This document shows, piece by piece, positions 36,878 through 47,906 of a stretch of DNA of 64,000 nucleotides (its first letter is position 1; each line of letters opens with the position of its first letter). Source of the stretch: Desmodesmus armatus. Its lineage: Eukaryota > Chlorophyta > Chlorophyceae > Sphaeropleales > Scenedesmaceae. The position numbers and the translations under genes were made by a program. The notes under the pieces were generated by a model. It ran no database searches. It had not been told where the DNA came from and was given only the letters and a program-made list of their open reading frames with translations. The stretch lies in the NCBI GenBank assembly GCA_007449985.2, contig VIIQ02000709.1, forward strand, positions 296,379 through 360,378, written 5' to 3'.

Positions 36878-37571
36878 GGTGAAGGTGTTTGTGCCTGTGT
36901 CGACAGCCTGGCAGTGTCTGTGTGACAGAGGGACTTGCGATCTGGTTGATCTAGTTACGACACAAGGGCTGACATGGAGTGACGACTGCTGCTGACCATC
37001 ACGTTGATTCATGCAGATAGTCTTCCCGCACGACAAATGCCAACTTGTCGGAGTCGACCGTATGACTCCAAGGTTTTGGTCAACCTCAAGAGCCCGAATG
37101 CTTCTGTGTATTCTGATCTTATAACAAGAGCTTTGAATACTCACCAGCTCGGCTGTTGTACAGAGAGCTGAGAGGCGCACTAACTAGTACACTACGGTAC
37201 ACCGGTGGGTCACTTCCCTACAACGCCTGGTCAGGCCAGCAACACTGGCTAGTAGGTTCCCGCTGCTGTGAGCAGCAACATGGCCTGCAGCAGCTTCGGT
37301 ACAAGGGTCCCTTGCCAAAAAGGTGAGGGTCTGTCTCAATACCCCCCAGAAAACTCCTCGAAGGGCGCGACCACTGATGTGGGGGCCCTTCCATGTACGT
37401 ACATGCCCAATGCGGCAACAATGCGGTCCAAAAGGGCGAACCCACCACAGGGTGTACAAATGGCACAACCCATAAGGCTAACTGGATAGACTGTACCATG
37501 AACCGAACAAGTGCGCCAGAGTCTCATACAAGTTGCCTGTGGCCACCACTGGCGGGCATGCGGCAGGCCCC
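36878..37571 (-). other. Intergenic between crotonase and methyltransferase genes
   Basis: About 690 bp between two minus-strand genes; it should hold the crotonase 3' UTR and methyltransferase promoter. The methyltransferase frame remains open upstream to about 37180, so a longer N-terminus is possible though it does not look conserved. No TGTAA was seen on the minus strand here and no repeat was recognised. Confidence 0.35.
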
Positions 37572-40500
37572 TCAGAACTCTGGCTGCCTCTTCTGCTTGA
37601 CTGCCGCCAGCCCCTCCTTGATGTCAGGCCCCAGGAAGAATGCTGCTTGCTGCTGCGCCTCCTGCTCAGCTGCCGCCTCAAGCACAGGCCACGGCACTGC
37701 CTGCCGCAACATCTCCAGTGTTGCTGCCACAGCAGCTGGTGAAGCGGCTACATCAACCACAACACAGCGACATGGTACAGCAACAGAGCGCGTGTGTGCG
37801 TGCGTGAGGGTGACGCTGTACGTGACTTACTCATGCAAGGTCCTGAAGTCACTGTGACTCACGCTGATAGCCATGTAAGGTGAAGGAAAGGCGACTGAGG
37901 AGCCCCACGGTGCTACCCCAAGGCAGATGCCTTGAAAGCCAACCCCTCAGGAACGCACAGCACACAATACAGCCCTGTGCTAGTGCAGCACACTGCAATT
38001 TCAACGACATGTTTTGCTTTGCTGGACTTACCAGTGCATGGCAGCTCGCGCATGCAGGACAGAATGCTGCCAGCCCGGCACAGACGCTACAGCATAAGCT
38101 GAGCAGTTGTGCCCTTAACCTCCCCCACCCCCACCCCCCCCGGCGCTCCTAAGGGCATACTTGCCTGCAATCCGCTTTGCCAGGTCTGTTGCTGCTGCCA
38201 TGAGCTGGTCAGGCTCAACAACATCCAGCACCAGCCCACAGGACTTTGCCTCCTGCAGCACATGAAGCACAGCAGTGGCAACATGCGGCACACTTAGTCT
38301 CATAGGCTGTCATGCTTGGTGCTTCATAGATGGCTCGTATCCAGACCTGGTGCTCACAGCCAGCAGTGCCGCTGCCTGCACCTGCAGCAGCTGCCTCACC
38401 ACCTGCAGCAGCAGTGCTGCTCATGTGGCCGCACTTGCTCGCGTAGTGGACACTCCAACTCAGGCGTCTGGCATGGGCAATGCAGGAGCAGCAGGCAGAC
38501 CCATGCAGATATAATGTCTGGTAGTTGGACAGCCACTCAAGGCAAGCAGCTAGCTGTTCCGCTCACGTGTTCAATGTCAACACTAGGGGCACAGACGTGG
38601 CAGACTTCTTACCTGTGCAGTGATCAGGTCTCCCGTCAACAGCAGCTTGCAGGCAACTTGATGGTTGGTGATGGTGGGTAGTAACGCCGTACTTGCCATG
38701 CCTGTTGAAAAACAGCCAGCACAGGCAAGTGTGGTGTTGTGCTGTCCAAGCCATAGCACACCAGCCTTTGAAGGTCAAGGGGCAGTAATGGTGGGCCTGC
38801 ATGTATAGCTCACAGCTAAGTGCCAGGCCACACACTGAGGTAGCGACAAGACGAAACAGAAAGCTGGGCGTGGGGAGCTGTGTGCACCAGCGACCATGCT
38901 AAAGTGCAGACTAAAACCCAAGCATGAGTAAAGTGACTCACCTGGGCTGAGCCCAAGCTTGACAAAGTTATACCCTAGCCGCGCATTACTTGCTGCCAGG
39001 CGTATGTCTGCTGCTGCTGCCAGGCCCATGCCCCCTCCAACCGCCGCTCCGTTGACTGCTGCTATGCTGACGATAGGCAGCTTGCGCAAGGCCAGGAAAG
39101 TCTTGTAGAGCTTTGACAGCACCTGTACAGAAAGCAGCACAAGCAGCAATGACAACGCACATTGAACCCTTGAGAAATCTCAGTACTGCTGTGTGTTGGA
39201 TATAGAGGCTCCAGCGGCATTGCGGGCTTGGCGGAGCCAAGCAAAACGGACTTGATCCACTGTAGCACGCTATTTTTTTTGGTTTTACCAGGGGGGCGTA
39301 ATCCCACTGGCTGGCCACAAACAGCGCAATCAGGCGAACCCAACCGCCGGGGGCCCGAGGCACAGCCTCACCAATGAGATCGCCTAACACCCCTATACCA
39401 GGAGGTGCCCAGTGCCCGGACCAAAAGCATGGGAGTTGAACCCACACACCTCCTCGGTGTGCTACAGCGACTGCCAGCGCAGCGCAACCATGCACACCCG
39501 ACCAGCACGCTAAAAAGCATTGCGATTTGGCTGCTGCCACCCTTAGTGCACTCTTGAATGCATACACACAGCCAAACCCGTGTACTGTGTACCCCCAAGC
39601 TTTTTGGTGACCTGTGCATTTTCTTCCGCAGTGCTGGCCATGCGCTGCTGTATGAAGTCGAAGTCGCCACCAGCACTGAAGGCACGCTCACCCACACCTG
39701 CGACAGACACCACCCAGCACACATGCATCTACCTGACATGACATCTACCTGTTGGGTGCAATGCATGTGTCAACACGCGGCACACACACTACGTAGTGGT
39801 GTGGGAGCAAGCGCCTCGCTTTCATGCTGGCAGATGTAGTGCAACACTGACACCGCCTGGCGTGTATGGCAAGCTTCTGCTCAGCAACAATATAGTCTGA
39901 GGCTGGCTTCCCTTGCAACAAACAAACATTCATGACAAGTGCGCCTGCTGTTGGGGCCGCTGGTCACTAACCAAGAGGGAATGGCGGTACGCCCAGTATC
40001 CACATTCCACAGCCTGGGGCGGTCACACCTGTGATAATCAGGGCGCGAGCTGCTGTGTCGGCCTGCAGCTGCTGCAGTGCTGCCTCAAACTCGTCTGCCA
40101 TGGTGACTGTCAGGGAGTTCAGGGTGTCGGGCTTGTTCAAGTGCATGATCCTGCATGCACCGCCACCCACGTGGCGTGTGTGTGTAGGGGGATTGGGGGG
40201 CGGGGGGGGCGTACCAAAAGTTCATCCAGTGAAGTGATCGGTGAGTGTGGGATGAGCCCTAGTCCGTGCCATCCCTGCTGAAGTAGAATGCACCCAGCAC
40301 TTCCAGTTGGAGCAAGTGGTAGGTGAGGCAACAGAGTAGCATGCTTGCACCCCTAGCGGTGCACCGTGCAGGCTGCAGGCCTGCGGGTGAGTATGCTTGC
40401 AGCAGACCCCAGTTTGTGTTCCCCTCACCTCACCCCTGTGTCTGCGCCAGTTTCATCATGAAGGTGCTGCTCAGTGTGTATCAGTCGACCAGCAGAAGCT

Positions 40501-40601
40501 ACCAGTGGGCTGCTGAGTGCCCCTGGCCCCTGACTCATCCTGGGTCCCCGCAGAGCAGACACAACCTTGGAGGCCAGTCCGGGGACTTTGTGACACAGCA
40601 T
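37572..40601 (-). CDS. Enoyl-CoA hydratase/isomerase (crotonase) family protein
   Basis: Acyl-CoA-handling enzyme of the crotonase fold. Seven exons join in phase: 40429-40601, 40029-40150, 39612-39697, 38942-39122, 38613-38701, 38165-38252, 37572-37747; 304 aa. Motifs: GVRIMHLNKPDTLNSL at the first strand, ERAFSAGGDF (oxyanion-hole strand), NGAAVGGGMGLAAAADIRLA (second oxyanion-hole loop), FVKLGLSPG, LLLTGDLITAQEAKSCGLV and the C-terminal helices. In rat mitochondrial hydratase the two catalytic Glu follow GGG and lie in QPE; here those places read GGGMG and YNF, so neither Glu is present. An isomerase or other crotonase reaction is possible. The N-terminus (MLCHKVPGLASKVVSALRG) is basic and Ser/Leu-rich like a mitochondrial presequence; an in-frame ATG at 40727 is an alternative start. 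No PTS1. Intron 6 appears to use a GC donor. Confidence 0.87.
39264..39512 (-). mobile_element. tRNA-related SINE with 9-bp target-site duplication
   Basis: A 231-bp insert (39273-39503) lies in the crotonase intron between exons 39612-39697 and 38942-39122. It is flanked by identical AGCACGCTA copies at 39264-39272 and 39504-39512. Read on the minus strand it starts with a tRNA-like head: TGGCAGTCGCTGTAGCAC resembles a pol III A box, and GTGGGTTCAACTCCCA a B box. A tRNA-unrelated body follows, ending A-rich (AAACCAAAAAAAATA) at the duplication. This is the structure of a SINE mobilised by a LINE. Confidence 0.8.
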
Positions 40602-40910
40602 GTGTGCTTCAGACAATATGCAGGGACATAAGAGCTCAAAGCTGCGAACTGGCTCCGTTTGCATCGAGCTGAATTCGAACAGGATCAAAGTGGATGAGTA
40701 ATGAACTGCCTGTCTGTCCGTCAGCATAACCTCGTTGGTGTCCTTTCAAGGCCTTATAGTTTCCTTCAGTGACCACTGCAAGTTTCTGTGTCTTCCCATC
40801 AGCAGTCCATTCAGCCAACCTGGCTTCATCTGATCTGCTGCTGCTGTTGCCAATCAAACCCGCTCAGTTGCCCAACTCAAAATCACCAACCACTGCTTTA
40901 GTAACTGGCC
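40602..40910. promoter_or_regulatory. Bidirectional promoter between crotonase gene and ARP7
   Basis: Only 309 bp lie between the divergent start codons (183 bp if the crotonase starts at 40727). Both promoters must sit here. No TATA box was recognised on either strand. Assignment is by position. Confidence 0.55.
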
Positions 40911-42149
40911 ATGAGCAATCCAGTCGTCATCGACCTAGGCAGCGAAAGCATCAAGGCAGGCTTTGCTGGTCAGGTGCCAGATGTAGGCGAGCCCCGCATA
41001 ATCACACCCAGCTTAGTGCAGGTTCACCCTAGAGGCACCCAGGCCAATGGAAACAGCGGGGGCCGCGTTATGCCGGTGGTGCAGCGTGGCTCTGTCACCA
41101 GCATGGACCGGCTAGATGCCATGCTGCACTACCTGCTGTACGATCAGCTGGGGTGGGAGAAGGGTGATGAGGGCAGTGTGCTGTTTGTAGAGCCGCTGTT
41201 TGTTGGCAAAGCAGAACGGGAGCAGCTCACGCAGCTCATGTTCGAGGGCTACAACGTGGCAGGGCTGTACCTGCACGACGCAGCAGCTCTATCGCTGTTT
41301 GCAGCAGGCAAACTAGCAGGCATCAGTGTGGACATAGGCCACGGCAAGGTTGACATAGCAGCAGTGTCAGAGGGTGTCACGCAGGCGCAGGGTGCTGCGC
41401 GCATGAGCTTTGCAGGGGAGCAGCTGACTCGGCTGCTCGGCAGGCTGCTGGCGCAGCAGCAGCCGCACTTACAGCAGCTGACCCTGCAGCAGCTGGGTGC
41501 CCTCAAAGTCCAGTGCAGCAGAGCAGCAGCTTCTGCTGATGCCCTGCAGCAGCTGCTGACGCAGCCTCCCCAGCACCAACTCCCGCAGCAAGTAAACCAC
41601 AGCAGCAGTACCCAACAGCAGCAGCAGCCTGGGAGCAGCGCAGCAGGCGACCAACCCCTACAGGACGAGCAGCAGCAGCAGCAGCAGTTGCCCCCGCTGG
41701 GCGTGCCGCAGCAGTACACGCTGCCAGACGGGGCCAGAATAACAATCAGCACAGAGGGTGCGCAGGCAGCGGAAGCTTTCTTCCGCCCAGCAGAGGCCCT
41801 GGGTGCCCCCACCCCCAGCTTGATAGACTGCATCGTGGACTGTGTCAACGAGCTGCCAGATCAGCAGCTGCGACGCAGCGCCCTGGATGGGGTTCTGCTG
41901 TCCGGGGGTGGCGCCTGCATGCCGGGGCTGCATGAGAGGGTGGTGCAGGACCTCAGGGCGCAGCTGCCGACCGGTCTGGCACCCAAGCTGTCGTACCTGC
42001 CGGAGTATATGCTGCAGCCCACGCCGCAGTACACTGCGTGGCTCGGGGGTGCCATCATGGCTAAGATGGTGGCGTATAATTCCCACTTCATGATCAAGGC
42101 AGAGTATGAGGAGATAGGGCCCTCAGCTGTGCACAGGAAGTGCGCGTGA
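40911..42149 (+). CDS. ARP7: Actin-related protein 7 (nuclear ARP)
   Basis: Nuclear actin-related protein; plant ARP7 is a subunit of SWI/SNF-type chromatin remodellers. A single uninterrupted ORF of 412 aa. Start ATG opens MSNPVVIDLGSESIKAGFAG, the actin phosphate-1 loop. SVDIGHGKVDIAAVSEG is the phosphate-2 strand with the ARP7-like IGHGK. QYTLPDGARITIS is the subdomain-4 motif, LLSGGGACMPGL the adenosine motif, and YTAWLGGAIMAK and IGPSAVHRKC the C-terminal motifs, the last characteristic of ARP7. A Gln/Ser-rich insertion of about 55 residues (nt ~41555-41695) interrupts the mid-region. It is the only intronless gene among the annotated host genes. Confidence 0.92.
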   Translation: MSNPVVIDLGSESIKAGFAGQVPDVGEPRIITPSLVQVHPRGTQANGNSGGRVMPVVQRGSVTSMDRLDAMLHYLLYDQLGWEKGDEGSVLFVEPLFVGKAEREQLTQLMFEGYNVAGLYLHDAAALSLFAAGKLAGISVDIGHGKVDIAAVSEGVTQAQGAARMSFAGEQLTRLLGRLLAQQQPHLQQLTLQQLGALKVQCSRAAASADALQQLLTQPPQHQLPQQVNHSSSTQQQQQPGSSAAGDQPLQDEQQQQQQLPPLGVPQQYTLPDGARITISTEGAQAAEAFFRPAEALGAPTPSLIDCIVDCVNELPDQQLRRSALDGVLLSGGGACMPGLHERVVQDLRAQLPTGLAPKLSYLPEYMLQPTPQYTAWLGGAIMAKMVAYNSHFMIKAEYEEIGPSAVHRKCA

Positions 42150-43557
42150 ACAGCAGCAGTGTGGACGGCAGGTGGGAGGGGCACTCGCAGCGCACCCGCA
42201 GAGGCAGCAAGGGGTAACGGCTGCAGGTGTGGGATTGCTGCTGGGGTTATGGGAGCCGCAGTGGGGATGGGTTGTGTGGAGTGCCGCGCCAGCTGAGCTG
42301 TGCAGTATGATGGGGCCCGCCTCAAGCTAGTAGCAGCAGCTTGTTGAGCAGCAGTGCTGCTGTCGTGTTGTGTGGATGCTGCTGCTGCTGCATTCTGGCA
42401 TCGTCTGGGCTGGACATTTGGTTTGCTGTGTGCAGTCAGCACCAGCTGTTGCAGCATGCGGCTATGTTGCTGTTCCTGCAGCTTGCACATGTATGCTGGT
42501 GCAGTCAGGCTTGGCTGAGAGCATCGCCGTCTGTCGCCAATTATGTGTTTTGCCACCAGCAGCTGACTTGACCAACGTAGCATCAGTGTGCATATGACCT
42601 ATCACTATATCGCGTTTAATCTGTCCTCATCTGTATATTTGTAGGGGTGTGGTATCGGTCGTAGGCCGTCTACAACCCGAATAGGCTGAATGAACACTCC
42701 ATGCTGTGTCATGCTGTGTCATGCTGTGGCATGCTGTGGTGGGTGAGGTTCGTCACATTGGCTTGGGCCCTTTGAAGCAGCATGTACCTGCTTGGCTATG
42801 GTGTTGTGCAGTGTGATGAGGTGTGGTGCAAGGTGGTGTGGGTGCAGCTGTGCAATGCAATGCAATGCAATTGCATGGACCGCATCTTGATGGCGTCTGT
42901 ATCTAATTCAGAACAACATTCACTGCTTGACAACTCTGAGAAGGACAGTAGAATGCAGGCATGGGACCTTTGCAAAAACACGTCAGTATGGGACAGCAAC
43001 TAACAGCATAGTGAAAAGTGGGTGCCTGGTGATGTTTGGTTTGCAACAGCACCAGCACAAGGCATGGTATTGGCTCTGAAGATGATACAGGGCACAGGCA
43101 GTACCAAGATTCTTGTAAATGGCTTACACACACTACCACACACACAATTGGCCATCTTCATCACTGCGTAGCAAGAGCCACTGTCACACCCACAATAAGC
43201 ATGCAGAGAAACACCTTATTCAATACCAACTGCAAGTTGCACTGTATGGGCCCCAATTGGGGGCCTCACAAGATACCAAACTTGGCTCCACCGCAGTTGT
43301 GCACATCCGCCGGTCTTAGTCAACACCTTGAAAGCCTCAATATAGGCCAACAGGTGTGCTGGCAGTCCCAAGCTGCACGTGTGCTGTGAAGAGCCACTAT
43401 CACACATCTACATGAATATGCCCTCCATCTCTGAAGGCACGCGGTGCTCTTTCTTAGTCCTGCTGCCTAATGCAGATCCCGGATGCTGGACAAATCCTAC
43501 CAGCCACAATAACATGCAGAGGAAGCAAAATTAGCACACAACAGAGCATCAAACGCA
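42150..43557. other. Convergent intergenic region with facing poly(A) signals
   Basis: ARP7 (+) and the jacalin-like gene (-) converge here. The first TGTAA I see past ARP7 is at 43114-43118, and a minus-strand TGTAA lies at 43124-43128, so the two transcripts may overlap slightly at their 3' ends. At 42701-42740 a 10-bp unit (ATGCTGTGTC and variants) is repeated four times. No coding signal was seen. Confidence 0.45.
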
Positions 43558-46500
43558 TCACTGCTTGGCAGCAACCTTGGATTCTGGCTCCTTGGCCGCG
43601 GGCTTAATGCTGCTGCCAGCTACACTTTGGCTGCCAGCTGCAGCAGCCTGAGGCTTGGGCGAGCCAGCAGGCTTGCTGTCCACTGCGGCAGCAGGATTGC
43701 CTGCTGGGGCTGCTGCTGCTGCTGCAGGGTGGCTGGGTGCCGCTGCATCTTGTGGCTGTTGTGCTGCTGGCTTGCTATCCACAGCGGCAGTAGCAGCAGG
43801 CTTGACTGCTGCAGGCTGGCTTGGTGCTGGTGCCACCACACCACTTGGCTGTTGTGCTGCAGGCTTACTGTCTTTGCTGCTGGCTGCAGAAGCACCCTTG
43901 CCAGTTGCTGAGCTAGCAGCAGGTGCCGGCTGCCTTGCTGGCTGCTGCGTAGCTGCTGTGCTCACAGATGGCACTGCTGCTGCTGCTGCTGCTGCCGCCG
44001 GTGCAGAAGCCGGCTGTGGCTTGCTACCTTCACTGCTTGATGTGGCAGCCTTGGTTAAGTCTGTTGTCATCACAGAGACCTTGGGGCCGTTTTGACTGCT
44101 GCTGGCTGTTGTTGGGGTTGCAGCTGTGGGGGCAACACTGGCAACTGCTGCCTTCACAGGCTCTGGCTTGGTCTGGTCCTTGCCAGTGCTGCCTGCTGCT
44201 GCTGCTGGAGGGTCCTGCTGCTTTGCATCAGCCTGTGCTGACTTGGCAGGCTGCTCAGCAGGCTTCACTTCTGCTGCTGGTGTCGCTGCTGGTGCTGGTG
44301 CTGGTGATGCATTTGTCGATGCATTTGCCGGTGCGTCTGCTGGTGCCGCCTGTTCACTGTTGACCTTGTTCACCTCTGCTGCCAGCTCCATCAGAGCAGC
44401 AGACACATCAGCAGGCAGGGCCGGCAGGCCACCTGGCACTGACTGCAGCTGCCCCAGCAGGGTCCCAAACTGCATCAAGTCCTCAGCCCCGGCACTCCTA
44501 CCAGACTTCAGGGCCTCTGTCAAACCCTGAAGGTTGAACAGTAGGTTGGCTGTGTTCATGCCTGTGGCGACGAAGATAGGGTCGTCTTCTGGGCGTGGGA
44601 GGGGCGGCATGTTCACGCTGGCAGAGAAGCCCTGCTTCCTTACCCGCTGCACCCTTGGGACCTCCGGCTGCTCTGCTGTGGTGGAGTTGCTGCTGCTGCT
44701 GCCGGTGCTGTCTGCATCCTTTCCTGCAGCCGCAGCTGCCTTCTTCGCTTTCAAGCGCTCTGCCATGGTCAGGGGCCGGCCATTGGCGTCTGTCATAACG
44801 TCAGCAGCAGCAATGTCGGCGGGTGTGGCAGCGAGTGGCTCCTCCTGGGCTGGGCCTCCTACTTTGATTGTCTTCTTGCCTGGTGAGGACAGCACAGCTG
44901 GGCCAGGTGCACGGACAGCTGGACCAGCAGTAGCTGGGACAGGTGTTGGGCCGGGAGCTGGCCCAGAGGCCTGTGCAGGCTCAGTGACGCTCTGCAGCTT
45001 GGCTGCTGTTGCAGGTACTGACTGAGTGACTGCTGGTGGGGTGTTTCTGGGTGTTGAGGCTGCTGTGGGGCTGGCAGCGGCCGCTGCAGGCGCAGCTGTT
45101 GTTGCAGCAGAAGCTGCAGCAGGGGCGCTCGCTGGCCCGTTGATGAACTTTGTGATCAGGGCGCTGATAGGTGACAGGTCCAGCTTCCTGCTGCTGTTGC
45201 CGGCAGCGCCTGTGGCTGAGGGTGCTGCTGTGCTGTTAGCATCGGGCCCAGCTCTCCTCAGCCCACCCAACAAGCTGCCAAGGTTCATTGGCTTGACCTT
45301 AGTTGACAATTTGTCTGCCTCGGTGCTACCAGGTGTGAAGGTACTGCTGCCGTCAGTGTTGGACTCCTCCTTGGGTTTAGTAAACCTGCTGAGGAGGCTG
45401 CCGAGGGTTCTGGGAGGCTTCTCCGGGGCAGCACCAGGGGACTCTACCATCATCAGCTCTGCTGCTGTGCCGTTTGGCACGCTGGCGCTCTCAAAGTTGA
45501 GACCCTGTGTGGTCGCTGCACTTCCAGGCTGATCTGGTGTTGTATCTGTGGGCTTCATCTGTCCCAGTAGGCCAGAGAGGTCTGGGAGCTTGGGTGGTGC
45601 CAAGGCGCCATCCTTCCCTGCCTTAGCTCCTGTAAGGTTGCCGAGGAAGCTCGGCAGGGTGATGCTTGAGAGGGCGGGCATTTTGAACATGTCCGCGAAG
45701 CTCGGCAGGAGCGTGACGACCTTGGCCTTGCCTTCGGGGTTTGCCTCGTCTGTGACGTTCTTCTGCGGCAGGAAGGTGCTGAACGCCGCCAGGACTTCGT
45801 TCTTAGTGAAGTTGCTGATGCGAGTCGTGGTGAGGTTCAGCAGGCGGGAAGCTGGCTCCGGGAGGCCCAGGCCACCCTCTGCGCAGTCGCACACCGTCCA
45901 TAGCTTGCCCATGTACACGCCCTGCTCTCCGGATGCGGGAGCTCCGCTGGCGTCAAGGGTTGTGTCGGACGGGGTGGCGTCGAGGCAGGGAGCGCCGATG
46001 AACTTCATAGACTCTGGGTGAATGTCATCTTTCGCGCCAAAAGGCACCACAGTCCCCACGCAGTTCCCGCCAAAGACATCTGTGCTGCAGCCGGGCGTGG
46101 CAAGCTTGCAAGCCAGCCCCGCGCAGTTGCCGCTGCCGCCAAACCCGACACCGTTGTTGGTGCCATAGCAGATCATGTTAGGAACATCGCGGCCCATGCC
46201 GCTGATCGCGCAGCTGCTGCTGGCACACTTGCCGCTTGAGAAGCAGCAGCCTCCCTTGCAGCTGGACTTGCTGAAGGGCGCATTCCAGATGCAGTAGGTG
46301 AATGCATTCATGGAAGCCTTCTCATTGCACATGTCTGTGCGAGGCTTGCATGCACCAGCTGCGTTGACCTCCTCTGAGAGGGTGCCTGACTCTGGCATGA
46401 GCTGTCCGTCTGTCGAGGCTGTGCTGACTGCAGTGCACTTGGTGGTGCCCCAGACCAGCTGCAGGTGCTGCAAAGCTCCCTGCTTCTTGCCTGCAGCATG

Positions 46501-47906
46501 CAGAACAGTCCAGACGCAGCAGCAGCAGCAGCAACAGTACACATTGGGTCAGCTACCATGCTCTGCAAAAGGCAAAAGGCTGGACAGGGCGTGTCCCCCC
46601 CCCCTCGCCCCCCCCCCACACACACACACACTGGTGTTTGATTTTGTCATGCTGCAAGCAAACCCATGCAATCCCTACTATTGGGGACTGCCAGCACAGG
46701 GTCATGCAGCTCAGCCGCGATTGCTGATGTAAGTTAGTATCCTCTGTACATCCTTATCTTGGCTGTGTTTGCAGGAACTCAAACAGCTGCTAGAGAAGCG
46801 ACGACGAAGGTAGCATGCTACCTTCGTTGTAAGCGTTATACTATGAAGCCGCTACTTGAGTAGTATGCTTGCCTTGGTTGGGCTTGCTGGAACCCTTGAT
46901 GGCCAGCAGCTGTCCATTGCCGCTTGTTGGTGCTGAGGTCATGAGGTCAGCTACAGGACCAATGCGCCCTGCTGACACACTGCGACCCTTGCTGGTTGTC
47001 AGCTTCAGGTACTCAATGCACCTGCATGCAGGGTAGCAGTAGAGACGAGGGGTGTGGGAGTCAGAAGGCAGGTGTGGCGGGATGGGAGGGAGAGGGGTGA
47101 CGCCGCATACAAAAGCTTGCAGAGTGGTGAGCAGTGGGCAGGGGAGCTTCAGCGTTTTGCGGAAGGATAGCTCACGCTGCTGCTGTTGCTGCTGTTGCTG
47201 CTGTTGCTGCTGCTGCTGCTACTATTGCTGCTGCTGCTGCTGCTTGCGCAAGCTCTGTTTGGGATGGTAGCTGCATTTGTGCTGCATACATGGTGACTCT
47301 GACGCAGTGACGAGCAGAGCGTCTGCTGTGACAGCTTACAAAGCAGCACCAGGTGAACCTAGCGGACGGTAAGCCCCCTACACACACTCACTTGCCAACT
47401 TTGTACTCTGCTTTTGTGATGACCTCTCCTGGCTCCAGCTTGAGGGCCTTCTCTGTGGCGTCTGCTGTACTGCCAATAATGCCAGGTGCAGGGGGGCTGC
47501 CAAAAGCTGCCTTTGCCCCCTTCAAGCACCCCCTCTCCCTACTGTAGTACAAGGCCACACGAGTAATGGGGCCCTTGTCTGCAAGGGAGGTGTGGTCTAC
47601 CATCACAGAGCCCTTCTCCTTGCCCCCTATGAAACTGGACAGGCCTAGCTGCTCCTCTCGGCACGCTGATTGCGCGTTTGCGACTGCATTGGGTGCAACA
47701 AATGACAGAGAGGCAGAGTTTGAGGCTCTGCAGCACTTGAGCTGTGACTGCCACATGACAGCAGCAATGCCAACCACACTGCAGATAATGGACGGGATGG
47801 CGACGACGTCATGAGAATATCTATCAAATCTAAGCTCACCTTGCGTCTGCAATAATAGTGCAGCCACCAGCAGCGCCCCCAGGGCAGATAGCCTGGCTCC
47901 TGGCAT
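43558..47906 (-). CDS. Secreted protein: jacalin-like domain, Cys-rich domain, Pro/Ala/Ser/Thr-rich tail
   Basis: Probably an extracellular-matrix or cell-wall protein. Four exons join in phase: 47840-47906, 47392-47683, 46873-47021, 43558-46490; 1146 aa. Residues 1-25 (MPGARLSALGALLVAALLLQ) are a clear signal peptide; an upstream in-frame ATG at 47954 would add 16 basic residues. Residues ~45-185 look like a jacalin-type beta-prism lectin: ITRVALYYS, LEPGEVITKAEYKVGK, CIEYLKLTTSKGRS, LLAIKGSS and LQHLQLVWG. Next is a domain of about 150 residues with some 16 cysteines (CKGGCCFSSGKC), whose family I do not recognise. A region with several N-glycosylation sequons (NLTT, NFTK, NVTD, NLTG) follows, then ~600 residues of Pro/Ala/Ser/Thr/Lys low complexity. 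Intron 3 uses a GC donor. Carbohydrate binding is inferred from the domain. Confidence 0.78.
46594..46631. repeat. C-run and (CA)n microsatellite in a jacalin-gene intron
   Basis: Two C homopolymer runs followed by CA dinucleotides, within intron 3 of the jacalin-like gene. It has no evident coding role. Confidence 0.85.
47178..47242. repeat. CTG/TTG trinucleotide microsatellite in a jacalin-gene intron
   Basis: Imperfect GCTGCTGTT and CTG units over about 65 bp inside intron 2 of the jacalin-like gene. On either strand it gives spurious poly-Cys or poly-Ser readings. Confidence 0.85.

Noticed and set aside
37270..37530. Possible second tRNA-related element (GTGGGTTCGCCC on the minus strand)
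   Set aside because: Only a B-box-like phrase; no A box, tail or target duplication.
43655..46021. Several plus-strand ORFs opposite the jacalin-like gene
   Set aside because: Low-complexity shadows of the Pro/Ala-rich coding strand.
46491..46542. Start at 46542 with a run of cysteines for the jacalin-like protein
   Set aside because: The Cys run is a CTG microsatellite read through an intron; joining upstream exons gives a signal peptide and the rest of the jacalin-like domain.
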